DNA from: an uncultured Muribaculaceae bacterium
GTDB lineage: Bacteria > Bacteroidota > Bacteroidia > Bacteroidales > Muribaculaceae
Length of the DNA: 64,000 bases
Direction: 5' to 3'
NCBI GenBank assembly: GCA_910577465.1
Contig: CAJTMM010000003.1
Span: 40,289 to 104,288, forward strand
The notes beneath the pieces were generated by a model. The model saw only the letters and a program-made list of their open reading frames with translations. It had not been told where the DNA came from and did not search any database. This document shows, in pieces, positions 35,163 to 44,205 of this stretch. The number at the start of each line of letters is the position of its first letter. The stretch's first letter is position 1. Position numbers and translations under genes: made by a program.

Positions 35163-36293
35163 ATGAAAGAACAGGACATCCCTACCCCATTTTATATCGT
35201 TTACGAAAATAAGCTTCGCAAGAATCTTGAACTTATAGACAGCGTCCGCCGGCGTGCGGGCGTGGAGATAATAATGGCATTCAAGGCAAATGCCCTTTGG
35301 CGCACATTCCACATCATCAGGGAATACGGATTCAAATTCACCGCATCATCACTCAATGAACTGATGCTCGGCAACAAGCACCTTGGCACCAAAGCCCACA
35401 GCTATTGCCCTGCCTATACCGAATCCACCATACACGATTTCCTCAATGGCTCGTCACATATCACATTCAATTCGCTCAAGCAATTCGAGCGGTTCAAGGA
35501 TGTCACACTCAAAGCCGGAGTATCAGCCGGACTGCGTGTCAATCCGCAATGTTCAGTAATCGAGACCGACATTTACAATCCCGCCCTGCCCGGTTCCCGC
35601 TTCGGAGTTACCGCCGACATACTTGGAGAACGGTTACCCGACGGTATCGATGGACTACATTTCCACGCATTATGCGAATCATCGGCCGACGACCTCCGTC
35701 ATGTGCTTGAAGCCTTTGAGACACAGTTCGGCAAATATCTGCCACAGATAAAATGGGTCAACATGGGGGGCGGACATCTCATGACACGTCACGGCTATGA
35801 CGTGGATGCCCTTGTCGAGATATTGACGGCATTCAAGCAACGCCATCCGCACATAAGCATCATACTTGAACCCGGCAGCGCATTCACATGGCGCACCGGC
35901 GACCTCATCACATCGGTGGTCGATGTTGTTGAGAACCAAGGCATAAGTACAGCCATCATCGATGCTTCCTTTGCATGCCACATGCCCGACTGTCTTGAAA
36001 TGCCATATCAGCCCTCCATAACCGAAAGTGTCGATGCCACAGAAGGTACTTATACATACCGCATGGGGGGTAACTCCTGTCTAAGCGGTGATTTTGTTGG
36101 CGATTGGCATTTTGCACATCCCCTCACCGAAGGCGACCGCCTTCGCTTCGAGGACATGAACCATTATACGACGGTAAAGACCAATATGTTCAACGGCATA
36201 CAGCACCCCTCGATAGTATTAAGCGACAAGGATGGTGAATGCGAATACCTGAGACGCTACACATTCGATGACTATGAATCGCGAATGGACTGA
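35163..36293 (+). CDS. nspC: Carboxynorspermidine/carboxyspermidine decarboxylase
   Basis: Last step of the alternative spermidine route: PLP-dependent decarboxylation of carboxy(nor)spermidine. The 376-residue protein has the fold III PLP lysine in MAFKANALW (Lys41), then SSLNELML, NPQCSVIETDIYNPALPGSRFG, LHFHALCE, NMGGGH, LEPGSA and the late CHMPDCLEMP and NSCLSGD motifs typical of NspC. Its usual partner, carboxyspermidine dehydrogenase, is not in this window. It starts 10 bases after the helicase gene, so it is probably cotranscribed. Confidence 0.93.
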   Translation: MKEQDIPTPFYIVYENKLRKNLELIDSVRRRAGVEIIMAFKANALWRTFHIIREYGFKFTASSLNELMLGNKHLGTKAHSYCPAYTESTIHDFLNGSSHITFNSLKQFERFKDVTLKAGVSAGLRVNPQCSVIETDIYNPALPGSRFGVTADILGERLPDGIDGLHFHALCESSADDLRHVLEAFETQFGKYLPQIKWVNMGGGHLMTRHGYDVDALVEILTAFKQRHPHISIILEPGSAFTWRTGDLITSVVDVVENQGISTAIIDASFACHMPDCLEMPYQPSITESVDATEGTYTYRMGGNSCLSGDFVGDWHFAHPLTEGDRLRFEDMNHYTTVKTNMFNGIQHPSIVLSDKDGECEYLRRYTFDDYESRMD

Positions 36294-36319
36294 TACTTCT
36301 TACAAAAACTACCAAGATT

Positions 36320-37327
36320 ATGGAACCGACGCCAAAATACTCCGTAATAGTACCGGTTTACAACCGAATAGACGAGGTCGACGACCTGCTCAAAAGTCTC
36401 GTTGCGCAAACATTTACCAACTTTGAGGTAATATTGATTGAGGACGGGTCGACACAACCATGCCTGCCGGCAGTTGAAAAATACTCCGGGAATCTTAATG
36501 TAAGATATTATTACAAGGACAATGAAGGCCGTTCCATAGCACGCAACTACGGTCTGGAACGTGCCAATGGCACATACTTCGTATTCTTCGACAGCGATTG
36601 CGTTATTCCTCCGGATTATTTCGCCACACTCAACAGCTGCCTTTCTGAAAATCCGGTAGACTGCTTCGGTGGACCCGATGCCGCTCACCAATCATTCACC
36701 CCCACTCAGAAGGCAATCAGTTTCGCCATGACATCGTTCCTCACCACGGGAGGAATAAGAGGTGGAAAGGTACAGATGGAAAAATTCGTTCCGCGCTCAT
36801 TCAACATGGGCTACTCACGCAAGGTGTATGAAACCGTGGGCGGATTCCGCGAAATGTTTTCCGAAGATATTGACATGAGCACACGTGTGCGTCAGGGAGG
36901 ATTCAGCATAGGACTTATCCGTCCGGCATACGTGTACCATAAACGCCGCATTGACTTCCGAAAGTTCTGGCGGCAAGTCTATGTTTTCGGCATGTCGCGC
37001 ATCACCCTTAAACTTCTCTACCCCGACTCATTGAAACTTGTTCACACCCTCCCTGCACTTGCCGTAGTCATAGGGTGCATATTGGTCCTGTTGGGATTGT
37101 TTGTATCTCCGTGGTGGTTGCTGCCCATAGGTGTATACATAGTGGCACTGTTCATATCGGCACTTATATCGACACGCTCGTTTGGTATAGCGTTACGCAC
37201 TGTACCGGCATCCATCGTCCAGATTACAGGCTACGGATGTGGTTTTATCAAGGCATTCATAACCAAAATAGTGCTTGGCAGGGGACGCAATATAGATGAA
37301 GAGATAGCCATACGAAAAGGCAAATAA
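36320..37327 (+). CDS. Membrane-bound family 2 glycosyltransferase
   Basis: A 335-residue GT-A fold transferase. The catalytic domain begins YSVIVPVYNRIDEVDDLLKSL, has the nucleotide-site IEDGS, the DxD-type FFDSDCVIPPDYF near residue 95, and a later FSEDIDMSTRVRQGGF acceptor-site motif. Two hydrophobic segments at about 238-262 and 265-285 anchor it in the inner membrane, and the C-terminus is short and basic. It resembles enzymes of cell-surface polysaccharide or lipid glycosylation; donor and acceptor are unknown. It lies 26 bases after nspC and 9 before radC. Confidence 0.88.
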   Translation: MEPTPKYSVIVPVYNRIDEVDDLLKSLVAQTFTNFEVILIEDGSTQPCLPAVEKYSGNLNVRYYYKDNEGRSIARNYGLERANGTYFVFFDSDCVIPPDYFATLNSCLSENPVDCFGGPDAAHQSFTPTQKAISFAMTSFLTTGGIRGGKVQMEKFVPRSFNMGYSRKVYETVGGFREMFSEDIDMSTRVRQGGFSIGLIRPAYVYHKRRIDFRKFWRQVYVFGMSRITLKLLYPDSLKLVHTLPALAVVIGCILVLLGLFVSPWWLLPIGVYIVALFISALISTRSFGIALRTVPASIVQITGYGCGFIKAFITKIVLGRGRNIDEEIAIRKGK

Positions 37328-37336
37328 TACGTAGCC

Positions 37337-38053
37337 ATGGAACCAAACGACCACTACACCCCTCATCACACTCGCATAGCCGACCTGAGTGACGATGACA
37401 AGCCACGTGAGAAGGCGCTGCGACACGGCATCCGCTCGCTATCCGACACCGAACTGATTGCCATCCTGTTAGGTGGCGGTATCCAAGGGAAATCCGTAAT
37501 AGAACTAAGCCGCGAAGTGTACGATGCCTGCGGTAAGTCACTGAGCGACATGGCACAGATGAGCATACGCAGCATGTGCACCCGCTTTCAAGGCATAGGA
37601 CCTGCCAAGGCTATCACCATTGCAGCAGCACTCGAACTCGGAGGACGCCGCAAAGACATAAAAAGTGACGTGAAACCGCAGATTAAATGTGCGGTGGATG
37701 CCTATGAGGATATTCGCAACCACGTGGAAAATCTCCCTACCGAAGAATTCTGGGTAATGCTCCTGTCGCGGTCCAACCGCGTCATAGCCCGCGAATGCAT
37801 AAGTCGCGGCGGCACTGCAGCTACCGTAGTGGAACCAAAATTAGTATTCAAACGCGCCATCGAGCACCTTGCATCATCCATCATATTGGTACATAACCAT
37901 CCGTCCGGAAATCTGAACCCGTCCCCTCAGGACGATGCCCTCACCCGCAAGCTCAAGGATGCCGGCTCGCTCATGGACATCAACGTCATAGACCACCTTA
38001 TTATAATACCCAACGGGGGATACTATTCATACGCCGACAACGGTCGTTTATAA
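37337..38053 (+). CDS. radC: RadC-family JAB-domain protein
   Basis: A 238-residue protein of the RadC/UPF0758 family. The N-terminal part has helix-hairpin-helix features (LGGGIQGKSVIELSREV, RFQGIGPAKAITIAAALELG). The C-terminal JAB/MPN metalloprotease-like domain carries the metal motif HNHPSGNLNPSPQDD and SRGGTAATVVEPKLVFKRA. Despite the name, a direct role in repair is doubtful; the biochemical activity is not settled. It closes the plus-strand run, with a strong hairpin 57 bases behind its stop. Confidence 0.92.
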   Translation: MEPNDHYTPHHTRIADLSDDDKPREKALRHGIRSLSDTELIAILLGGGIQGKSVIELSREVYDACGKSLSDMAQMSIRSMCTRFQGIGPAKAITIAAALELGGRRKDIKSDVKPQIKCAVDAYEDIRNHVENLPTEEFWVMLLSRSNRVIARECISRGGTAATVVEPKLVFKRAIEHLASSIILVHNHPSGNLNPSPQDDALTRKLKDAGSLMDINVIDHLIIIPNGGYYSYADNGRL

Positions 38054-38109
38054 AACAACAGCCAACATACCTCCTCCGACATACCCATCCCCTTACCTCT
38101 AAAACATCA

Positions 38110-38160
38110 CCGAGGGCGAACAATCTCAACACTTGATTGTCCGCCCTCGGATGATATTTT
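38110..38160 (+). terminator. Hairpin between radC and the PCMD operon, probably bidirectional
   Basis: A 16-base stem with one mismatch: CCGAGGGCGAACAATC (38110-38125) against GATTGTCCGCCCTCGG (38135-38150). ATGATATTTTC follows on the plus strand. On the minus strand a weaker TGATGTTTTAG follows, so it can also serve the convergent PCMD gene. Confidence 0.8.
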
Positions 38161-38175
38161 CAAAACCAAGAGGTT

Positions 38176-39795
38176 TTAATAGTCGTAAAGCAACTCGTAA
38201 CTTTCTATTGTCAGCAACGAACCGTTGCCACCGGTGAAGTAATCACCATATTTGCTGGCCGATGCCGTAACCAATATATATTTGGGCACGCGGTTGGTAG
38301 CCACATAATCCAAATCTATAGTCACATCTATAAAATCATCAATCGGTTCACCCGACTGGAATTGTCCGTAAGCTATCACCCCCGGATCTGTAGGACTGAA
38401 CAATTTACGCACGGATGGCTTGGTTCGTATCTCAAACTGCTCGTTCCAATCACCCAATGCACACCACACTATACAAGTATCAGGCTCGCCCTTCATATAA
38501 CTGAAATTGGGGTTGGAGGTACTTGTATGCGTAATAGCTACGTTGGAATATTTCAACCGCGCGCGCAACTTCGTGGGGCGTTCAGTAAATTCGCGTCCGA
38601 ACGCAAGAATACCGTTCGTACCATCCACCGCCACAAAATCACCGGCAAATAGATTTCCTGCCGCAAGCTTGCCAAAAACGCCGACACCGACAAATTTAGT
38701 CAACAATTGAGCGCCGCCATACGAAGTCTGCGACGTTGGGTCGTCAAGCGGTGTGGTATTGCTTTGCCCCAATGTGGTAGCCCCCTTGTTGCCGGTACCC
38801 CAGTAAGGAGTATCGTTTGCACCCCACGGGTTCCAAACCTTACCGTCCAACCACCAATTTTGGAAATTGGAATTCGGCAACTGCACTATCGAGCCGGTAG
38901 TAAATTCTATCTCGGCACTATGCTCGTCATCGCTCACAGCGCGGGCAACATACTCTGCTTCCGGCTGCAATCCTACCAATCTACCGGTAAAGCTACCGCC
39001 ATCATGGGTAATCCATTCCTGAGGCACTACTGTCCAGTCATCAGCCGATGCCAAACGGTACTCAAAACCATTTGCCTTACCCACTTCAGCCGCACCATAA
39101 AGCCACGCCACATTAGTCCAGGCATCGACACGCTCAAGGTCTACACTCACATCAGTCTGTGTAATACTCAAAGTCCACTCGGTCTCTTCGCCGAATTCGG
39201 TCACCACTATTTTAACCGGATTGGTAAAATCAACATGGCTACCGACAATATCCGGCGACATCACCGCAAGCGGTCCGGCAAGTTTGAGCGTACGCACCGC
39301 GATATTATCCAACGGCTGCGCCATAGGCACCACGGCAGTAACACTGTGATTATCCACATCTATTACCGCGCTGCCTATCTGCGAACCTACCGTAAAATAC
39401 CGTTCTATATTCTGCACGGCAACGATGGACCAGGTGTACTCACGATTATATAACTCGAACATCACTTCCACAGGATGCGTTAAGTTAAGCGGAGTTTCAA
39501 ATATCTCGGGATTCAGGCATTCGGATTCATCCGACAACTTCCATTCCGTAACCTCCACACTCTTTATATTGGCCCATTCCGTAAGATAGATAGTCACCGT
39601 ACGTGCAGCCGAATCGATATCCACAGGAGCCGCAAGCAGCTCATGCCCGTCGGCATCTGTAGATTTAACCTCGAATGTCGATACATTGGGTTGCACCCAG
39701 GGATATGGCAAATCATTGGACACACATGCCCCCAACGACACGGCGAGCATCACAGCCGCCATGCGCAATACTTTCTTATTATTAAATGTGAACAC
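38176..39795 (-). CDS. PCMD-domain lipoprotein with Ig-like repeats
   Basis: A 539-residue lipoprotein (signal ending SLGAC, Cys24). Two related beta-sandwich repeats follow (about 35-125 and 125-215); both contain a hydrophobic VKIVV/VEVMF strand and end with a W-S/T motif (YTWSIVAV, TEWTLSIT). A fibronectin-like segment (about 220-300) comes next. The C-terminal PCMD domain (about 303-539) begins VQLPNSNFQNWWLDGKVWNPWGANDTPYWGTGN and ends LLTIESYELLYDY. PCMD was named for a presumed carbohydrate role that remains unproven. It is the last gene of the four-gene minus-strand operon, and its start overlaps the end of the barrel gene before it by 14 bases. Confidence 0.82.
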   Translation of the reverse strand: MFTFNNKKVLRMAAVMLAVSLGACVSNDLPYPWVQPNVSTFEVKSTDADGHELLAAPVDIDSAARTVTIYLTEWANIKSVEVTEWKLSDESECLNPEIFETPLNLTHPVEVMFELYNREYTWSIVAVQNIERYFTVGSQIGSAVIDVDNHSVTAVVPMAQPLDNIAVRTLKLAGPLAVMSPDIVGSHVDFTNPVKIVVTEFGEETEWTLSITQTDVSVDLERVDAWTNVAWLYGAAEVGKANGFEYRLASADDWTVVPQEWITHDGGSFTGRLVGLQPEAEYVARAVSDDEHSAEIEFTTGSIVQLPNSNFQNWWLDGKVWNPWGANDTPYWGTGNKGATTLGQSNTTPLDDPTSQTSYGGAQLLTKFVGVGVFGKLAAGNLFAGDFVAVDGTNGILAFGREFTERPTKLRARLKYSNVAITHTSTSNPNFSYMKGEPDTCIVWCALGDWNEQFEIRTKPSVRKLFSPTDPGVIAYGQFQSGEPIDDFIDVTIDLDYVATNRVPKYILVTASASKYGDYFTGGNGSLLTIESYELLYDY

Positions 39796-40642
39796 CTATT
39801 CCAAAATTAATGTTGAACAAATTGAATCTGAAATTGGCACCGCTGCTGAAGCGCGAACCCTCTTCCACTCCATCGGTTATCTGCTTCTCATTGCGCAGAT
39901 GCACACCGAACACACCAAACGACACATTGAAACTGATATAGTCCATTATGAACATACACAAACCGGGGCTGAAATTCAGAGCCACCTCGGTAAGGTCAGT
40001 GCGCGTATCACGGATTTCACCGTCAAAAGGACGCTTGAACCTCGACGAGCCACTGCCGAACGACAGACATGCTTCATTGAATATGGCAAAACGCTTGGCT
40101 CGTCCCAAACCCACATAATTGCGGTAAAATACACCGAGCGAATACTTCGACGAGTAGTAACTTATATCATGGATATCGAAACTCAAATCCTCGCCCATAT
40201 TCACCGACAGATGTCCGAGGTCAGCTTCCTGACGTGTGTAGTCAAATTTAAGTCCCACACACTGGTTATTACGGAAGAAATATGCTACCGTAGGACGGAT
40301 GGCATACTGCTTGCCGTCAAAATCAAAATCCTTCAACGCCTGAAGAATCTCCACATCCTTGGCATCAAACTCGCCATACGAAGCCATCAAGCCAAACGAC
40401 CATTGCTTCTTGGGAATAAAAAGATAGTTGAACAATCCACGGTCATATCGTCCGAAATTACGTTCGGGAATAACCAGATTCATCGTATCGGTGCCTACAA
40501 TTACTTTTTCGTCCATTTCAGGATGATGCGGACGCCCCTTCACTATGCGGGACTTGACACTGTCAGCCGGCTCGGCGGCACATACCGACACTACAGCGGC
40601 CGCAATCGCAAATATCAATATCGCTATACGTTTCATATTCAT
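39782..40642 (-). CDS. Outer-membrane beta-barrel protein (second of a pair)
   Basis: A 286-residue protein with a signal peptide (MNMKRIAILIFAIAAAVVSVCAA). After a short charged segment, the sequence alternates as in an outer-membrane barrel of about eight strands: FIPKKQWSFGLMASYGEF, YAIRPTVAYFFRNNQCVGLKFDYTR, KYSLGVFYRNYVGLGRAKRFAIFNEACLSFG, FSPGLCMFIMDYISFNVSFGVFG, FRFNLFNINFGIGVHI. It is clearly paralogous to its upstream neighbour (shared FIPK.QW, VGLKF.Y.R, FYRNY/FRNY, PG..MF). It lies 5 bases after that gene and overlaps the PCMD lipoprotein gene. Function is unknown. Confidence 0.8.
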   Translation of the reverse strand: MNMKRIAILIFAIAAAVVSVCAAEPADSVKSRIVKGRPHHPEMDEKVIVGTDTMNLVIPERNFGRYDRGLFNYLFIPKKQWSFGLMASYGEFDAKDVEILQALKDFDFDGKQYAIRPTVAYFFRNNQCVGLKFDYTRQEADLGHLSVNMGEDLSFDIHDISYYSSKYSLGVFYRNYVGLGRAKRFAIFNEACLSFGSGSSRFKRPFDGEIRDTRTDLTEVALNFSPGLCMFIMDYISFNVSFGVFGVHLRNEKQITDGVEEGSRFSSGANFRFNLFNINFGIGVHI

Positions 40643-40647
40643 TCACA

Positions 40648-41403
40648 TTAAAGATAAAATGCCATTCCGAACTGCACGGAAAACAGATTGATTTTAAAAT
40701 TGGCATGCTTGCTGTTACGATGCGCTACCTGCACCTGATTCGTTACCGAACGCGTGTGGGTATATCCGAACCCGAGCACACCTATGCTCACCTCTATCGC
40801 CGAATAATTGTTGAGGAACATCACAAAGCCCGGGGTAAGCCCCACGTTCATTGTGAAATTACGTTCGTATGTCCCTTCCAGATGGCGATTGTCACCGTCT
40901 CCTGTATAGTTGGAGAATTTAGCCTGACCGCCGCCAAGTTCGAGCTGCACCTCATTATACAATCCGAAACGGCTGCTGTTGCCCAACGATATATAGTTTC
41001 TGAAAGCCGCGGTAGCATAGAAATTCGACCTTATCGAATACAGATTATCGGCTCCGAATGTCGTATTGGAGTCAAGGATAAATTCCCCGTCCCCAAGATT
41101 GGTCTTACTCCTTTCGTATCCGAATTTCAAGCCGGCGGCCATATTGTCCTTGAACGTGTACATTGCCATCGGGGTAACCTTGAACGAATAGGTATCGCCC
41201 GACAATTTCTCGAACACAAAAAACTGATAATTATTCTGGTTGCTCTGCGAATAACCCACGCTTACACCTGTTATCCATTGTCCTTTTGGTATAAACGACA
41301 CCTGTTCCAAGTCGCGTTTGAAATGCTCTTGAGCGTGCGCCACGGGAGCCGCCATAAACATGGCAATAAGCATCATCCCGACAACACGTACAAATTTCAT
41401 CAT
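40648..41403 (-). CDS. Outer-membrane beta-barrel protein (first of a pair)
   Basis: A 251-residue protein with a signal peptide ending APVAHAQ (about residue 25). The mature part fits a small outer-membrane barrel: FIPKGQWITGVSVGYSQSNQ, YSFKVTPMAMYTFKDNMAAGLKFGYER, NFYATAAFRNYISLGNSSRFGLYNEVQLELGGG, LTPGFVMFLNNYSAIEVSIGVLGFGY, and ends NLFSVQFGMAFYL with the aromatic-rich last strand common in barrels. It lies 34 bases after the DUF4493 lipoprotein gene and 5 before its paralogue. Confidence 0.8.
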   Translation of the reverse strand: MMKFVRVVGMMLIAMFMAAPVAHAQEHFKRDLEQVSFIPKGQWITGVSVGYSQSNQNNYQFFVFEKLSGDTYSFKVTPMAMYTFKDNMAAGLKFGYERSKTNLGDGEFILDSNTTFGADNLYSIRSNFYATAAFRNYISLGNSSRFGLYNEVQLELGGGQAKFSNYTGDGDNRHLEGTYERNFTMNVGLTPGFVMFLNNYSAIEVSIGVLGFGYTHTRSVTNQVQVAHRNSKHANFKINLFSVQFGMAFYL

Positions 41404-41437
41404 ACTTCTCTTTTATATGTGACTAAACTGTTTATTA

Positions 41438-43978
41438 TCAATATGAAAATATCAAGCCATCCACCCATAGCGCACCGCCAAGCGATGTTGCGGTAGGGGC
41501 ATCGGTATATGTTATCACCCGGGCGGTTTCCTCAGCTATCGAACCTACCGCGGTCGACGATGCCAACATAACCTTTATACGGGTAGCTTTCACTCCGAAA
41601 TCATTATACACAAGCGGCACACTGAATGCCGTATAAGTCATTGCTGCCGACAATTCGGCCTTGGCACGGGCTATTACAATCTCCGCACCGTTCACCTCTC
41701 CGAGCACCTCCACCGAAGCAAGACCGCGCTCATTCTGCCCATTTACAGGCGGCACATACTTATAGTACCCGTTCAGTGCAGCCGGACGTGAACGGAAGCT
41801 GATACCTTCTTCGTATGTTTCCTCTCCGGTCGACGCATCGAATCCGTAAGAACCTAAAAACAATTTACCGGCTGCCTTATGAGCTATCGAGGGAATATTG
41901 CGGCTGTAATTCACATACGGCGTGGATTCCTGGCGATAATCGGGGATAGTCTCCCCGTCAGTATCCCATGCCGTACCCTGAATCTTCACGGCAAACGACC
42001 CCTCGACACAATCATATACCGAATACACCGACGGCTGCATATACCACGTATTGTGATTATTTGCCTTCATACAGAATGTCTTGGCATTTGTGTTAGCCCA
42101 ATTCTTTGGTGCCGATTGGTCGTATGAAGCATAGTTCTGCTGGTTGAAAATATCCACTATATTCTGCGAATACCGTCCGCCGCTGCGCAGATTCTTATAA
42201 TGGACCGCATCCTTCACCTCTTCAAAACCACCGTTGGGTATAACCGATGCCCGTTCGGTGCTTACCGTAACGGTCGGCGTAAAATCCGATGCACCGGGCG
42301 CAGAAAACATCGTCGCGGCAAAATCATACGATTTTCCTGCCGACAATTCCAGAACCTCTATCAATCCGTTTGCGTCATCACGCGCCACCGACAATTTTTT
42401 GTCACCGTTCACATACACATCAGCAAGCGACGTTATTAGTTCAAGCATATCCTTATCTTCGGGTACTATCTTCACCACTGCCCTGTAAGCAAATGCATCG
42501 ACATCTATGGTAAACCGTGGCGACACTTTCTTCAATGTCATCCTCGCCTTTTCCTCACCGCAGTACAACACACGCACATCCACCGTAGCGGCAGCATCAT
42601 CCGGCACTTTGAAATAAACCGAATATTCATGCCCGTCACGCTCCGAAATATCCAATATCTCGGTTTCTACCCACCGGCCATCGGCAGCAAGAGCTTCAAT
42701 GCGTATATTCTCCTCAGGATTTCCCTCAGACACCAACAGTGACAAATGAGCCTGATTGACTCCAATTATCACATCCGACACACCGATTACCGTCATTTCC
42801 ACCGGAAGCACACGCACGTCAAGAGAAATCGGACTTGACAATCGCCCGTTCCCACTCTTGGCCTCCAATGTAAACACATCTGTCACATCACCTGCCGAAT
42901 ACCGCAGGCGACCCAATAAATCAGTAAAATCCACTTCCGTCACCAACCCGATATCGTTTCTGCTCAATTTCAAGCCCAATGACTCAAATAACGCCGACAC
43001 CTCCGGTTCGAGTGCAAGCAGATTTACTTCCACAGGCACTCCAGCCGAAGCCAGCGTCGCTGAACGCACAGTCAGCGTAAGCTCCTTTATACCATTACCG
43101 GCAACTTGTACGGCGACCTTGCTTTCGGGAACCGTACCCTCCACCACCTGCAATGGAACATCGGCACTGAACCCAACAGCTGAAAGTTCAGGAGCCGCCG
43201 ACGCAAAAAAGCCTTGCGACAATGCTATTCTCACATCATCAGTTACTGATTTGTCATCAAACGACACCACCAGCTCAGGTGTTTCCGTTTCAGTCCCGAC
43301 CACCTCTACCGACGCCTCATACAAGCGTCCGGCGAGCGCATCGGGAATAGATACCGCTTCAAAATACGCCGACTGACCATCTTCCGTAGTGACATCAAAA
43401 TTCAGATCCACCATACCCGGCCGCAGATACAGACACCGTGTCTCATCCTGCGGATAAGATATGTATGCGCCACCCGATGCATGAAGCACTGCCGAAGCCG
43501 ACCGGAAATAATCCCTTACCGACTGTGCATATTTCACCGACATCACGGTATTGGCAAGACGGGCGGTAACATTCAGATTAAGCTTTTCGCCGCTTGAAAG
43601 CGACACCCGCTCCGCTCCATAAAAATACGGAGTATCGAAACCCTCCTGATATTCCGACCCATAGAATACTTCTGCAAGATAAGTACCCGGGCGCAATGGC
43701 TCTTGCAACGGATAATTTGCTATGCAATCCCACGTCTTGGAATATTTGCCATCAGCAGCCGACAAACGGAATCCCATTTCCGATGCTTCAGGCACATTCT
43801 CCACCACCGTATTGGAAACACCGTTCACCGTAGCCACCGAGACATCGACATTGGCCGACGGTTGGAGCAATGCCGAGCCTATACGCTGCTCGCTGGTATC
43901 TTCGCTACACGATGCCATAAACGATGCCAACAAAATGCTCACGGCACAAACAGCAATCAGTACTCCATACTTTTTCAC
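41438..43978 (-). CDS. DUF4493 lipoprotein with C-terminal PCMD-like domain
   Basis: An 846-residue lipoprotein, first gene of the operon. The signal ends FMASC (Cys24) and is followed by acidic residues (SEDTSE), which in Bacteroidetes can direct lipoproteins to the cell surface. Residues about 40-230 match DUF4493: MGFRLSAADGKYSKTW, LRPGTYLAEVFYGS, GFDTPYFYG, LANTVMSVKY, LYLRPG. The middle (about 235-575) is a row of Ig-like beta domains. The last 270 residues begin VIPNGGFEEVKDAVHY and resemble PCMD (YASYDQSAPKNWANTNAKTF, KIQGTAWDTDG, ending LGGALWVDGLIFSY). Ligand is unknown; surface display and glycan or protein binding are inference. Confidence 0.8.
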   Translation of the reverse strand: MKKYGVLIAVCAVSILLASFMASCSEDTSEQRIGSALLQPSANVDVSVATVNGVSNTVVENVPEASEMGFRLSAADGKYSKTWDCIANYPLQEPLRPGTYLAEVFYGSEYQEGFDTPYFYGAERVSLSSGEKLNLNVTARLANTVMSVKYAQSVRDYFRSASAVLHASGGAYISYPQDETRCLYLRPGMVDLNFDVTTEDGQSAYFEAVSIPDALAGRLYEASVEVVGTETETPELVVSFDDKSVTDDVRIALSQGFFASAAPELSAVGFSADVPLQVVEGTVPESKVAVQVAGNGIKELTLTVRSATLASAGVPVEVNLLALEPEVSALFESLGLKLSRNDIGLVTEVDFTDLLGRLRYSAGDVTDVFTLEAKSGNGRLSSPISLDVRVLPVEMTVIGVSDVIIGVNQAHLSLLVSEGNPEENIRIEALAADGRWVETEILDISERDGHEYSVYFKVPDDAAATVDVRVLYCGEEKARMTLKKVSPRFTIDVDAFAYRAVVKIVPEDKDMLELITSLADVYVNGDKKLSVARDDANGLIEVLELSAGKSYDFAATMFSAPGASDFTPTVTVSTERASVIPNGGFEEVKDAVHYKNLRSGGRYSQNIVDIFNQQNYASYDQSAPKNWANTNAKTFCMKANNHNTWYMQPSVYSVYDCVEGSFAVKIQGTAWDTDGETIPDYRQESTPYVNYSRNIPSIAHKAAGKLFLGSYGFDASTGEETYEEGISFRSRPAALNGYYKYVPPVNGQNERGLASVEVLGEVNGAEIVIARAKAELSAAMTYTAFSVPLVYNDFGVKATRIKVMLASSTAVGSIAEETARVITYTDAPTATSLGGALWVDGLIFSY

Positions 43979-44126
43979 AATCGGTTCTTATCTTATCAGC
44001 ACCTGACAACAGGCACCTACTATTGACAATTTTAATAATTATTGTGTAAAGATAATCCTTTTTCACCGAATGGCGCACGGAACCGACATTAAAATTCGTT
44101 AACATGGCAACGCTCGTATATCTTCA

Positions 44127-44157
44127 TTGACTATTTAGTAAAAATACCTTACCTTTG
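44127..44157 (+). promoter_or_regulatory. Promoter of the DUF4923 gene
   Basis: TTG (44127-44129), 20 bases, TACCTTTG (44150-44157), a full consensus match; leader about 45 bases. Confidence 0.85.
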
Positions 44158-44205
44158 TGACATATAGCACATAAACCCTTTGCTCAAACTCATAAACAAA
44201 TCAAC

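Noticed and set aside
38176..43978. A polysaccharide utilisation locus (SusC/SusD type)
   Set aside because: No TonB-dependent receptor, SusD-like protein, glycoside hydrolase or hybrid two-component regulator is present.
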